Positions 1 through 9,638 are shown, counted from the stretch's first letter. The stretch is DNA of 25,000 bases from Owenia fusiformis (GCA_903813345.2 CAIIXF020000174.1:1-25000); one strand, 5' to 3'. A program made the numbers and translations. The notes: generated by a model not told the origin, from the sequence alone.

Positions 1-297
1 GCAAAACTTTGAATGTACATGTATTCATACATATGTACAATGTGCATGTATGTACCTGATCTTTCTATTTATAATACTAGAATATGTTGGTACAGTTTGT
101 AAATAAATGACATGTGGATTTGCTGAAGTGAGGATTTCCCATGTTAAAAGTAAGAGAATTTTCAAGAGGCCATACATCAATGAATGAGATTATACAAAAT
201 GTAAAATATACAAATTTTTAGGGATATGTATCTTAACAATATTGGAAATCATGGGCTTTCAGATGACCATGGTTAGGAAATAGAGACCCTATCTGTT
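1..297. other. non-coding A+T-rich stretch
   Basis: No ORF, RNA or clear repeat unit is visible. A short palindrome-like run of 'acatgtat' and 'atgtac' words lies at 10-55. The phrase 'atcatgggctttca' at 247-260 recurs inside the 154 bp duplication at 758 and 912, so this flank probably belongs to the same repeat family. Confidence 0.5.
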
Positions 298-690
298 GCA
301 AGGCAAAGGGTAAGAACTGGCACAACCATCACCATGTTATTAAGTGTTTTTAGTTTCCCAAGGATCCTGTCATAACCATGGTAGTGTTATCATGAAAGCT
401 TAGTATAACCGTGGCAATGTTTTATCATATTGCAAGGCCTGTCAAGACCATAGTAATGTTAAAGCCTGATATGACCATGACAATACTATATTAATATTAT
501 ATTGCAAGGCCTGTCATGACCGTGGTAATGTTAAAGCCTGATATGACCGTGACAATGCTATATTATAATATTATATTGTAAGGCCTGTCATGACAGTGGT
601 AATGTTAAAGCCTGATATAACCTTGACAATGCTATACTATATTGCAAGGCCTGTCATGTGGTAATGTTAAAGCACAATTTGACCATGGCA
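298..690 (+). repeat. 72-74 bp tandem repeat array, about 5 units
   Basis: Units begin with 'gcaaggcctgtca' at 432, 504, 578 and 644, giving spacings of 72, 74 and 66 bp. A more diverged unit lies at 359-431, and a very weak partial one starts at 298. Each full unit carries two related half-sites, 'gaccrtggtaatgtta' and 'gaccrtgacaatgcta', so the unit itself may descend from an older ~36 bp repeat. Spacers are irregular (66-74 bp) and repeats are imperfect, so this is a minisatellite or an internal array of a non-autonomous transposon, not a CRISPR array. Confidence 0.85.
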
Positions 691-979
691 GACATTTAGC
701 AGCATGAAATACTGTAATGAAAAATTTCATTGTTTATCTGCACATCGTTTATCATGGGCTTTCAATAGAAAATGTAAATAAAGACTTCTACTACTCTTTA
801 AATTAATACTCATAATTCATTTCCAGCACAATTTGACCATGGCAGACATTTAGTAGCATGAAATACTGTAATGAAAAATTTCATTGTTTATCTGCACATC
901 GTTTATCATGGGCTTTCAATAGAATATGTAAATTAAGACTTCTACTACTCCTTAAATTAATACTCATAATTCATTTCCA
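672..979 (+). repeat. 154 bp tandem duplication
   Basis: Copy one spans 672-825 and copy two 826-979. Both begin 'gcacaatttgaccatggca' and end 'ataattcatttcca'. I see four substitutions between them (for example 'ttagcagc' versus 'ttagtagc', and 'taaataaag' versus 'taaattaag') and no indels, so the duplication is fairly recent. It abuts the end of the 72 bp array directly. No coding content is evident. Confidence 0.9.
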
Positions 980-1010
980 CAAACTATAATTCTTATGTCA
1001 TTCGAGAACG

Positions 1011-1043
1011 TGAACATTGTCACGGTCATATCAGGTTTTAACA
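1011..1043 (-). repeat. inverted copy of the tandem-array unit
   Basis: The reverse complement of this segment reads 'ttaaaacctgatatgaccg' followed by 'tgacaatgtt'. This matches the array unit at 531-557 ('ttaaagcctgatatgaccg' then 'tgacaatgct') with few changes. It sits beyond the 154 bp duplication in the opposite orientation. The whole 430-1045 block is therefore bracketed by inverted sequence, as in foldback or non-autonomous DNA transposons. Confidence 0.65.
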
Positions 1044-1188
1044 CAAAATCTTGTGTGTAGAAAATGAGGGCTTGAGTATTAGATAAATTCTAGAAATTAA
1101 GAGTGCTATTTAGCCATCCATACATGTGTAGCAGCTGACCCATTGACATATTAAATTGCAGTATAAAATGTAGCATTGAACATTTCAG

Positions 1189-1503
1189 GCAGAGGGAGAC
1201 TTGACAAGACATTTAGGCTCTGAAGTTGGCGAACCCCCTTCATTGGTGGGATTTATCGACGATGACAACAAGTTCAAAGCAATGTACATTAAAGCAGACG
1301 GGGACTACATTCAGGTCACTGACTGTACAGTCCAGCAGGCCATCATTTCAATTTAATGTGTTTATTATATCTGTAATCTTGAGTACTACCCAGCAATATA
1401 TGCTCAGTGTCTCGGTTTCCTTCAAGAAAAAGTTGTGGGAGAACCATTCTCCTTCAAAAAGGGAACGAACTTCATTAAATTAAGCTCAAAGATAAAAATT
1501 TAA
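1189..1503 (+). pseudogene. 3' exon of unrecognised protein, one internal stop
   Basis: A splice acceptor ('aacatttcag') ends at 1188 and a single frame then runs from 1189 to the TAA at 1501-1503. It is broken only by a TAA at 1354-1356. Before that stop the frame reads AEGDLTRHLGSEVGEPP and later IDDDNKF and KADGDYIQVTDC; after it comes CVYYICNLEYYPAIYAQCLG and then FLQEKVVGEPFSFKKG. Sequence on both sides of the stop looks like one continuous soluble domain. The style (a C-terminal 'YAQCLGFLQEKV' followed by a basic tail) resembles a multicopy family of uncharacterised invertebrate genes, but I cannot name it. It is either a decayed copy of such a gene or an exon with one nonsense mutation. 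The upstream exons are not visible in the window. Confidence 0.5.
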
Positions 1504-1822
1504 AAGAACAATTGCAGTGAAAAACTGTGGTAACAGACACTTTAACAACTTTATTGTCGGTGTAGCAAAGACAAAAACAAAGTTTGTCCCTATACAAACA
1601 ATGATCTGAGGAAAACATAAGTGAGAAACTTCGGCATTTGTGCTTATATAATCTGTATGTGAAGAACTATTCAAAAACATTAAGTTACTCATTAGTCATA
1701 AGTGATGAAATACATCATGGCATGTGTGACATTCAAAGCTGTAGCACAATATATCATTTCAATATTAATCATTTTGAATAATGGTCCCATGAAAATCAAT
1801 AATGAGTGTATCAATGATGAAA
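1504..1822. other. no gene seen
   Basis: A+T-rich spacer between the exon at 1189-1503 and the first recognisable Ty3/Gypsy protein sequence. The reading frame that continues into pol is open from about 1702, but its first ~40 residues show no retroviral motif. Confidence 0.4.
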
Positions 1823-2591
1823 TATATATGGTGAAAAATCTGAAAGTGCCTTTATTATCACGACCAGCTATTGAAAAATCAAAACTGTTACAAAGATCAG
1901 CTTGTGTTGATGCTGTAAATTTGTCAAGTAGTGATGTATCATATAAAAATAAATATAGTGATATGTTTTAGGGATTGGTAAACTGGATGGTAAATATAAA
2001 ATAAAACTTGATCCAGATAGTAAACGTTAGCACCTACTGAATGTTGTTCGGGCATGGTACCTGTATTGATAAAAAGGTGGTAAGGTTATAATTAGTACTG
2101 ATTTTACTATGCTTAATGAAGCTGTTCAACGTGAACATTACATACTTCCGAAAACTGATGAGGTGCTAGGTAAGATTTCGGAGTCGCGAGTCTTTTCAAA
2201 GTTAGACACAAACTCTGTATTTTGGCAGGTAGAACTTGCGGAAGAGTCAAAACTGTTGACTACTTTCATAACTAACATATTGGTAAACAGGCATTTAGTT
2301 TTATCTCATAAAAGTCATGATATTGATGTTCAACCTAGTTATATGTACACTGATATTTCTGTACCGGCTGATATCACATCAGCATTATCACATACTGATT
2401 CAAAAGACTGTAAAACCTCAGATGATGTAAAAACACATCAGCCAAATATAGAGGATACTGAACCATGTGTTAAGCATCCAGCTGAATCTACTGGTACATC
2501 TATATCTGTTAGAAGGTCAACCAGAGCTATAAAGCGACCAAAAAGGTTGATTGAAGAAGTGTCGTTTGCTTTATGTGAAAAATATGTTTGA
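1823..2591 (+). pseudogene. Ty3/Gypsy pol remnant A (RT start fused to pol C-terminus)
   Basis: The protease-to-RT linker is recognisable as IYMVKNLKVPLLSRPAIEK at 1823-1879. It is followed, after a stop at 1969 and frame changes, by the translated pieces 'GKLDGKYKIKLDPDS' (about 1979-2023). Then come the RT palm start, LNEAVQREHYILPKTDEV, and VFSKLDTNSVFWQVELAEES (2112-2252). Immediately afterwards the frame switches to an acidic, low-complexity tail ending in SVRRSTRAIKRPKRLIEE, which is typical of the extreme C-terminus of K02A2.6-like Ty3/Gypsy polyproteins, downstream of integrase. RT domains 3-7, RNase H and almost all of integrase are therefore missing, apparently through one large internal deletion near 2280. 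The element cannot encode a working polymerase. Assignment to Ty3/Gypsy is secure; the exact clade is not. Confidence 0.8.
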
Positions 2592-3015
2592 AAGAGTTCA
2601 TGTTGCTATATGTTCATTCTGTTAATTTTGTAGTGATTTCTTGCAGTATAGATATTATAATAGCCTTGCCCAAGTCGGTATTTTTTTTACTTATCTGATC
2701 TTGAATTATTACCGCCTTGTACAATCCAATACATCTCCGCTGTTATTATGTTATTTCGAGATTTCCATAATACCTACGCTATCAGGTGTCATATTATTGA
2801 TATATTTGTAAATGCTCCATACAGGTGAGAGTATCCCCGGGAATAGTTGATGTACTGTGTAATCATTTCTAAAGTGTAATTGATACATTAGATGACGTCA
2901 TGAATAAATAATTAGTTTAGAACTCAAATCTTGTTATGTAAAGTTGACATGGTGTCTAGATGTGTTTGTAAATTAGATTTACAACGATACTAGGAGTATT
3001 TGTCTCTTAACAACA
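2592..3015. other. spacer between two Ty3/Gypsy remnants, possible degraded LTR
   Basis: This 424 bp lies exactly where an LTR would be expected between a pol C-terminus and a gag start. No second copy of it, clear polypurine tract or primer-binding site is visible, so LTR identity is not shown. It contains 'gatgacgtcat' near 2892 and ends 'cttaacaacagtg' just before the gag ATG. Confidence 0.35.
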
Positions 3016-3984
3016 GTGATGGCCTTTCGGTTAGAGCCTCCGCAAGCGTTTGATGTTACGCAACCCAGAGAATGGAGACACTGGAGGTCGAGATTCGAGT
3101 GTTTTCAATCAGCTGCAAATTTGAAAGTTGGATTGGAAAATGGCGTCGCTAGTGTTGATTTGATTGACGATACGCAAGTGATAAATACATTGCTTTATTG
3201 CATGGGACCGAAAGCGGAGAAATATATGACATTTGTGTTCACTGAAGCAGAGAACAAGAAATCGTTCACGGTTGTAATGGATAAATTCGACAGATTAACT
3301 TCACGCCAAAGGTGAATGTGATCGAAGAACAGAAAACATTTCATCATATGAAACAGTTGTCTGAGGAGAATGTAGATAGTTTCATACGTAAGTTAAACGA
3401 TCAAGCTGACATTTGCTCTTTCGATAATACTGAGCGTGAACTTTTGCACCAGTTCGTAAAAGGTATGAATAACAAAGACTTATCAGAAAAGGTAAAGATA
3501 ATGGACTATAGCAAGTTGACATTTGCCAAGGTGATTGAAATGGCGCGAATCAGAAAGCATGTCACACCCGTGCATCTGAAGTCGAAAACCCCGCAGAATC
3601 TGGATGACGTCACCAGGTCTAGGAGGTCAAAAAGGTCAACAACACAGTCCAAGGGACAATCACAATCAGCTGCATTCAAGTGTAAGAAGTGTGTGTTAAC
3701 ACACAAGCCTAGGGAGTGTAGTGCATATGGTAAAACATGTTTACAGTGTGGTGGCATGAACCACTACAAACGTTGTTGCAACAAACACTACCAAAAGTCA
3801 ATGGATAAGCGCAAAAACATTCATGAAATACTTGGTCTTTTGATAAGCCCCCTGTCCTTAAACCTTCCAAGGTCCAACTTAAAAGTCCAGGTGGTAATGT
3901 AGCCTGTGTTGGTAAGTTTTCTGGGACAATTGACGTAGACAACAAACGTTTTAAGACAGATATACATGTAGCTGACATGAGAAC
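3016..3984 (+). pseudogene. Ty3/Gypsy gag and protease N-terminus (remnant B)
   Basis: The start MMAFRLEPPQAFDVTQPREW, followed by WRHWRSRFECF, is the classic N-terminus of K02A2.6-like gag proteins ('F.PP.pFd..qP.eW..W..RFe.f'). A one-base frameshift lies in 'cagattaacttc' (3291-3302). The frame beyond it continues FTPKVNVIEEQKTFHHMKQL and later FVKGMNNKDLSEKVK. Two Cys/His knuckles follow, KCKKCVLTHKPREC and CLQCGGMNHYKRCC (the second fits CX2CX4HX4C). A second frameshift near 3830 restores a frame reading NVACVGKFSGTIDVDNKRFK, the start of the aspartic-protease region, which stops at 3984. The protein would coat the element RNA. Two frameshifts and the lost protease body make it inactive. 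Confidence 0.85.
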
Positions 3985-4010
3985 CTAGGATATGTGTAGA
4001 TCTCAGAAAT

Positions 4011-4466
4011 TTGAACAAATCTGTGAAAATGAAAAATTCATGTTGCCTTCTGCTGAGGATTTGTTTCACAAAATGCAGGGCAGTGTTTACAACTCTAGAT
4101 GCGCCCAATAGTTTTTGGGGATTAGTGCTAGATGAAGAAAGTTCATATTTAACAACTTTCATGACCACATTTGGTCGATATAAATTCAACAGCGTTCCGT
4201 TTGGACTTTCATTCGCGAGTGAGTTGTATCAGCGTGTAATGGCCGGAATTTTGGAGAACCATAAAGGTGTTGAAAATATCATAGATGATTTGATAGTCCA
4301 TGGCAAGGACAAAGCTGAACATGACGAGCGTTTGGAACATGTTATGCAGACACTCAAGAAGGTAGGAATTAAGCTTAATAAGAAGAAATGTAAATTCCGT
4401 CAGTCGCGTGTTACTTTCTTCGGACATACAGTTACGAAAGAATTAGTCCGTCAGATAGCAATTTAA
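4011..4466 (+). pseudogene. Ty3/Gypsy reverse transcriptase fragment (remnant B)
   Basis: The open frame contains the RT palm FTTLDAPNSFWGLVLDEESS, then LTTFMTTFGRYKFNSVPFGL, the primer-side SFASELYQRVM, and the catalytic-loop region ENIIDDLIVHGK, in which IDD aligns with the usual Y/F-x-DD. It ends at CKFRQSRVTFFGHTV. Just upstream, in another frame (about 4026-4078), 'MLPSAEDLFHKMQG' is the expected preceding RT motif, so one frameshift lies near 4078. The protease catalytic core, the RT fingers and everything after the RT connection (RNase H, integrase) are absent. It lies 100 bp downstream of gag remnant B in the same orientation and is most simply part of the same deleted copy. It differs from remnant A in the shared motif (TTLDAPNSFWG versus SKLDTNSVFWQ), so two families are represented. 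Confidence 0.85.
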
Positions 4467-4491
4467 TTTTATGACGTCATCATATGTACCA

Positions 4492-4672
4492 TAGACCTAT
4501 TGGTTCAAAAGTTTAATTGAATATATCTCAGGAAGTCCTACATCAACAGCTTTAAAATTTCTTGTACATATACACGAATAGTGAAACTACACCTGTACCA
4601 AATTTCAGGTAAAACAATAGAATCTTTTCGCCTGAGAAGCCTTTGTGCAAAACTTTTTGAACGACCCTTGTA
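4492..4672. mobile_element. possible mariner-type MITE (degraded TIRs)
   Basis: The right edge 'aaaactttttgaacgaccct' plus 'tgta' (4650-4672) is a typical Tc1/mariner terminal inverted repeat read outward. The left edge 'tagacctattggttcaaaag' plus 'ttt' (4492-4514) matches its reverse complement in 'gttcaaaa' and 'gttt' but is diverged. The interior resembles non-coding ends of mariner elements and has no ORF. It directly follows the truncated RT fragment and may mark the truncation point. Confidence 0.4.
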
Positions 4673-5976
4673 AATTGGCAAAATTAGAAAAAGTTATATG
4701 AATTTTAAGGACAGTAGATTACGAAGGAGAAACATGAACGTGCCCCGAATGGCCGTTAATACGATGCTTGACTTGATGTTTTAGTTCATATGGTTGACCA
4801 AGTGAAATTTTTGGCACAGATTACGTGATTACGCAGGGTGCTTATAATCTAGTGGATAGAAGTTTTGAAGATCTAAAATTACCTAGGAATTTAGTTTAGA
4901 ATTTCGGCATACTTCAGGAAGTATTGATTTAGGTAAATGCTACTTGCTCCAGTGTGAAACGTATATATCTGACTCTTGAATCTACTGCCACAATAAGCTG
5001 GGTCTTATGTGCCCATAGCCAGGATAACTGTGTTTTCATGTTGAGCAATGGTGTGCTCAAAAAAGCTGGATGCCTTTATTTTAGTTACAAGATTCTGTAA
5101 ATCTATAAAGTACTGTGGTCAGGCAGAGTAGTGACTTGTATTCACTTGGAACAAAAACAATGTCATTGGCCACCCCATCTATCAAAATTCAACATATTAC
5201 TATGCTAGACCGCGTCTAATAATGTCCACATATTACACTATGCCCAACAGGGGACTGAATCAGCTGAATTGTAACTCATGCTTTATTAGTATACTTTAGA
5301 CATGTTAGACTAGTATAGAGGATTTGAAGTTGATAAACAAATAGATTTAGGAGTTCAGGTTACAACCTGGATCATTAGTATATTTGAATATTAGTGAAGC
5401 TCTCTCAAGTGTAAGAGGACACAATAATTAAGGTTACAAGAGCAGTCTCTCTATTTGCCTGCCATCATTAACAAATACTCATCATGACAATGTTGGCCAC
5501 ATAATGTTCCATGGATAATTGATATTACTGTAACTATATAACTTGCTTTGTTTCACAAGTTACACTCCCCTAAATTAGGTATGAAAATTAAAGAACCTAG
5601 TTCCCATGCCTCCAGTATTAACAAATTTAAATTCAATCTTAGGATAAGCTTCATGAACACAAGTTTGGAGACATTAATCTGTCCAATCTGTAAAAAACTC
5701 TTGAAATCGTCGGCAACAACAACTAAACTTAGACAAGCAACATCTACCTTGGTTTTTTAATAATTATATTTGTGAGACAACCCGTCACATGGACTTGTAA
5801 TTTGGGGATGTTCATGTTCACTGTTCCGGTTGTCAAATTTGCTGCGGATATTCTATCATAAGACAAAGGAAACTCATTATTTAGATCGTACATTACATTG
5901 GAGTAATGGTAAGCTTGCTTTATATCACTCTATAGCGGTCAATTTTGGTACAGTTTGTACATAAACGACTCTTAAC
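4673..5976. other. 1.3 kb without a recognisable gene
   Basis: A+T-rich with frequent stops in all frames. A 70-codon open frame at 5548-5760 includes 'CPICKKLL' but has no matching partner residues for a zinc finger and no splice context, so I do not call it. No tandem repeats, RNA genes or transposon ends were found here. Confidence 0.45.
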
Positions 5977-6603
5977 TTGAAGGCTTCTCGCCGACATTTT
6001 CTTAGACTTGCATACTTTTCGTATTTTTGTTGTCAACGTTTCACTTCGATTATCACTTTACAGACGCTTGTCATCTCAGTTCGAAGTGTTCAGTTGCTTG
6101 TTTGGTCTGTCTGTATTCATTTTAACTGCGTTTCACGTCGCGGTTGCTCGTATTTTAGTCATACTCTTGAGTTTTGTTGCACATTGATTTCTCGGGAGCA
6201 CATGTGTCGTGACCTGCTTTCGTGCATTTGATTGAGTTCCAGCATGGTTTGGACAGATCGTCGTTTCTGCCTTTCTTGGTAGCTTTCAATTTCTTTTGGG
6301 ACCTCAGTACGCTAGTTTGGTACATTGTTTGCGAGTTATACTTGCTGTTGAGTTCGATTTGGCCTCTTGTTGTTGTACATTTGGTGATCGAGCCTTGCTT
6401 TGTTTGTGTCGTCGTCGCATGTGTTTACTGTTTACATTTGTTTGTTGTACTTCGTGCATGCTGCTTTCCTCATGTTGACGTGTATTGGCTGTCCATGGCT
6501 GGGAAGCACATGTTGTACCTTGCATTTACATGCATTGACGTTTAGCCACAGTGGGCATAGTGGATGGATGCTGTGCATATTATACATATGAGTTCCTGTT
6601 GTA
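5977..6603 (+). other. T/G-rich, strand-asymmetric, CpG-containing block
   Basis: The plus strand is markedly poor in A and rich in T and G, with many 'ttgttt', 'tcgtcg' and 'gtttgt' words and more CpG than its neighbours. Several overlapping ORFs of 60-107 codons exist, but their translations are Cys/Leu/Phe-rich with no domain, so they follow from the base bias. Such leader-like blocks occur at the 5' end of retroelements, and ORF pieces start directly downstream. It could equally be a transcribed CpG-type host region. Confidence 0.4.
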
Positions 6604-7417
6604 TTGTGTTGCCGGTTGAGATTGATAGGGCTGTGTTTCCATAAACCCTGGGGTTACTTCATTTGCATTCTTCGCAAAGTAGGATTCCATCAACATAAGC
6701 GACGCTGGATTAAACATTTCGAAACTTGTAAACATTCAAGGGAGGAACTTTACATAGCATTTCAAAAATTTAACATTTCTGGATAACACATACCATATGT
6801 TAAGTCTAGGATTAAAAACAAACACTCAACTTTCATTGATTATTAAAGAGAAATACCATATTATAGATCTAGAGGACTTGGAAGATACCATTGAATCAAA
6901 CAAATCAAAAGAAGCATCTAATTTAGATGACACTAACATTGAGGACCTTTTCGGTTTCAACTCCACATCAAGTTCTTTGAGAGAAAATAAACTGGCCCTC
7001 ATGACAGATTGCGGTTGCAATTTGTCCACACGCCCAGCTACCCCCTATCAGGACATTTCAGACTCTGAAGATAATAAAATGGATCAGAGCAAAAACCACC
7101 AAAATAGAGATTTAAGATATCAGGAAAGTACTTTGTCATCTGGAAAGTCTTAGTGACAAATGAATAAACGCACGGAGCACACCGCGTCTCGAACTCGCAA
7201 CCTTGTGGTTACGGTGCCCAATCGCCTAGCCTGAACGTGCCTGGCGCCTAAGCCCTCTCGGCCAACTCGACAACCCCAAAAAAAACCTGCTCAATCTATA
7301 GATGCTGCATTGATGAAGCCAGTCATAAATTTGGCCAGTAGAGCTTTTTCTATATACGGCGAGATGCAACAGAGGCAAGGTGTTTCCCCAAAGCAAGCTC
7401 CCCAAAACCATGCAGAC
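6604..7417 (+). pseudogene. unrecognised, possibly gag-like ORF interrupted by a SINE
   Basis: Three pieces look coding. The first (6604-6786) contains CILRKVGFHQHKRRWIKHFE followed by TC. If the R four residues after the first Cys were once Cys, this would be a C2HC finger; that is inference. The second (6797-7153) is a 118-codon acidic, Ser/Asp-rich frame (IIDLEDLEDTIESNKSKEAS, then ISDSEDNKMDQSK). The third (7286-7417) follows the SINE in the same frame as the second and reads KPAQSIDAALMKPVINLASR, then AFSIYGEMQQRQG, ending in TAA. An N-terminal finger, an acidic linker and a helical region would suit a retrotransposon gag such as a DIRS-type ORF1, but no family signature proves it. The SINE at 7158-7285 splits pieces two and three. 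Overall the gene is broken. Confidence 0.4.
7158..7285 (-). mobile_element. tRNA-Leu-like SINE, copy 1
   Basis: Read on the minus strand it begins TTTTTTTTGGGGTTGTCGAG and carries TGGCCGAGAGG, an exact pol III A box (TRGYNNARNGG). It then has GGCTTAGGCGCCAGG and, about 60 nt later, GTTCGAGAC, an exact B box (GWTCRANNC). The stretch from GTCGAGTTGGCCGAG to GGCGCCAG closely follows class II leucine tRNA, and the anticodon arm is degenerate, so this is a SINE and not a working tRNA gene. It ends in GCGTTTATTCATTT. The same 128 bp recurs at 15958-16084. The run of eight A on the plus strand at its 5' edge is shared by both copies. Target-site duplications are not obvious. Confidence 0.85.
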
Positions 7418-7490
7418 TAAACGGCCTTAAACTTTGGGATTATCTATATACGCATTATTTCAACATTTCCTGCTGACATGATTTCTTAAT

Positions 7491-7668
7491 GTTCTACTTG
7501 TGGATTTATTTCTTTGCCATGAGGCATTTAATTATATATTTTGAATATGCAAGCACAAATTACAATTTGGAATAAAAACGTTCTACTTGTGGATTTATTT
7601 CTTTGTCAGGAGGCACTTAAATCATATATTTTGTATCTACAAACGTAAACCAACCTGGAATTTTAACT
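7491..7668 (+). repeat. 89 bp tandem duplication
   Basis: Copies start at 7491 and 7580 with 'gttctacttgtggatttatt' and continue 'tctttg', then a diverged 'aggca.ttaa.tatatattttg'. Copy similarity falls toward the 3' half. Non-coding. Confidence 0.75.
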
Positions 7669-7934
7669 TTTGGGGATCTATCATGTTTATTTTATATGCC
7701 AAGAGGAAGTCAAAACAGGCAGAGAGGAGTGTAAGGGATTCCCCCCCCCCTTTTCTTTAAAGTCTAAAGCCGAAGGTGACTGATATTTGAGGGAACTTTC
7801 AACAACACCGGTGTCTCAATACTATAATAACAAATGCTACTCAATTGTTTTCAACCATTTTTGATGATACCATTGGATAACAGAGTGTATGATATATGGT
7901 CACAGGACCATAATACTTTTATTAAAACATAATA

Positions 7935-8021
7935 TCGCGATCTCTTAATTAAAATGTAAATTCACGGTCTCTTAATGCAAATTTAATTTCGCGGTCTCCT
8001 AATTATAATATTACATCGCGA
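7935..8021 (+). repeat. 27 bp minisatellite, about 3.3 copies
   Basis: 'tcgcgatctcttaatta', 'tcacggtctcttaatgc', 'tcgcggtctcctaatta' and a final 'tcgcgagc' start at 7935, 7962, 7989 and 8016, exactly 27 bp apart. The A+T-rich second half of the unit is less conserved. Confidence 0.8.
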
Positions 8022-9638
8022 GCGATAGGTCAGGAGTTCAAATCAATACGTGCCAGAGGGTATCTACAATTGGTTTTGCGGCAAAATTGGAATTCATGAC
8101 GAGAACTACATCTAAATTTAGTAACAAAACTCATTTATTCGTGAATTCAAAAACAAGATGCAATAACTGAAACTTTATAAACCAATCAAATCTGAAGGAT
8201 TTCACTCAGAATAATCACATATAAATGAAACATCGAAATTGAATTAGTTGTTCTGAAATTCGTCACCTACATTTTAGCCTAAATCGCTGTGATATCGAAG
8301 AGATGCTACTTTGACAATATGCTACAATTATAGAAAGGGATCAACCCGCTGTTTCACTCCAACTACAATCAGTCCAGGTCAGGGAGTGATAATTCAGTTT
8401 GTTATTTCTTTTGGCCTGTGTGCCCTGTGTGCTTACTGCCTGTGTCAGTCAGTCAGTCTGTAAAATTTATATTTGATAAAACATATTTTTATACTATTTT
8501 GATATTGAAAATAAATTGATTTATTGATATTTTAAATCTTATTTTGTGATTATTGGTTCAAGAGACTCTATGAAGCTATAATTGTAATCGACGCACATAC
8601 ACTCGCCCACTATCCTTCATGTATATTGACTACGAGCGTATGTGACACTAGAATATACTTGAACCTTGACTTTATTTTGATTTTGTCATTTTGACAATAA
8701 TATGGGATTTGTACTAAGATTTTCTATAATGTATTGAGGACATATGATAGAATTACTAATATTCCATTAATATACTGTTGTACATGATTAAAAACACAAA
8801 CAAAATATTACACTGTGAAAATGGTTTTTTAACATAATGAGGTTATACCTTATTTGATTCACAGCAGGAGGTTAGTTAAGCATCAATACTCGCTAAAATG
8901 TCTAAATTATAATCAGATGCATCTTAGATAGTAATATTATCTATTTAATTGAGGGACCATAGGGCATATTCCCTGCCTCATCCTTTAGGCCTACTATCAT
9001 TTAAATTTATTAAAGGACTAGTGTAGCGATAAGCATGGCCCATTTTGCTACAAGTGAGGACTCTTCACACCTTAGGTCTAAATGACCACAGCACAGGTTC
9101 AGATGACCAAAGTCTAAGTCTTAATGACTAGAATCAACAACATAGTCAAAGAAAGAAAGAAGATACTGTGGAAGAAGTGTCATTTCATGCTCTAGGGAGA
9201 GTATCATCTTACGCAATCCCTAAAAGCTGGCCTTTCAGCGACCCTGCTTTTTGCCAAAATACGCAAAATTTGGAAGAGGGACATATTACTTGAAACCTTG
9301 GCCGCGTTTTCCAAATGCAAAAAATTAAAAATTCCGATGATTAGAATATAGTCGAAGTGATTCACTAATTTATCTCCCCACTTCGCACGTCTTAATCATG
9401 TTTATAGTATGATATGATACTTAAAACTTTATTTGTGAATTTCTTGTTGTTTTATGGGCACTGCCATCTTGAAAAGTCCTGAATATGGAATCTGGTAAAT
9501 ATGGTCACTTTTATCGCTAATATTATACTTGTAGCGTATACCACCCCTATGGGTCTGTCAGTATTTGACACAGTGTTTAACCCCAAACACTGGCGGGCCG
9601 GGCAACAGCCGCACAATATCACTGATGCTATAAACTTA

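Larger units (their letters stand above)
7418..9638. other. 2.2 kb largely without genes
   Basis: Apart from the 89 bp duplication, a C-tract at about 7741-7751 and a 27 bp array at 7935-8021, I see no ORF of coding character, RNA gene or transposon end. A motif 'gtcaggagttcaaatc' near 8030 resembles a pol III B box, but no A box lies at the right distance. A frame open at 9501-9638 precedes the third Ty3/Gypsy fragment without recognisable motifs. Confidence 0.4.

Noticed and set aside
432-690. Regularly spaced repeats resembling a CRISPR array
   Set aside because: Repeats are imperfect, spacing is 66-74 bp, the 'spacers' are themselves similar to each other, and the genome is eukaryotic.
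5548-5760. Small ORF with CPIC
   Set aside because: A single CxxC pair without further ligands, splice sites or homology is not enough to call a zinc-finger gene.
6222-6545. 107-codon plus-strand ORF
   Set aside because: Cys/Leu/Phe-rich translation produced by T/G base bias; overlapping frames are equally open and no domain is visible.
7158-7285. A functional leucine tRNA gene on the minus strand
   Set aside because: The boxes are intact but the anticodon arm and acceptor pairing are not, and the unit is repeated with a non-tRNA tail, so it is a SINE.
9501-9638. Start of an integrase ORF with ATG
   Set aside because: The first ~45 residues have no integrase similarity; recognisable homology begins near 9639, so the ATG is fortuitous.
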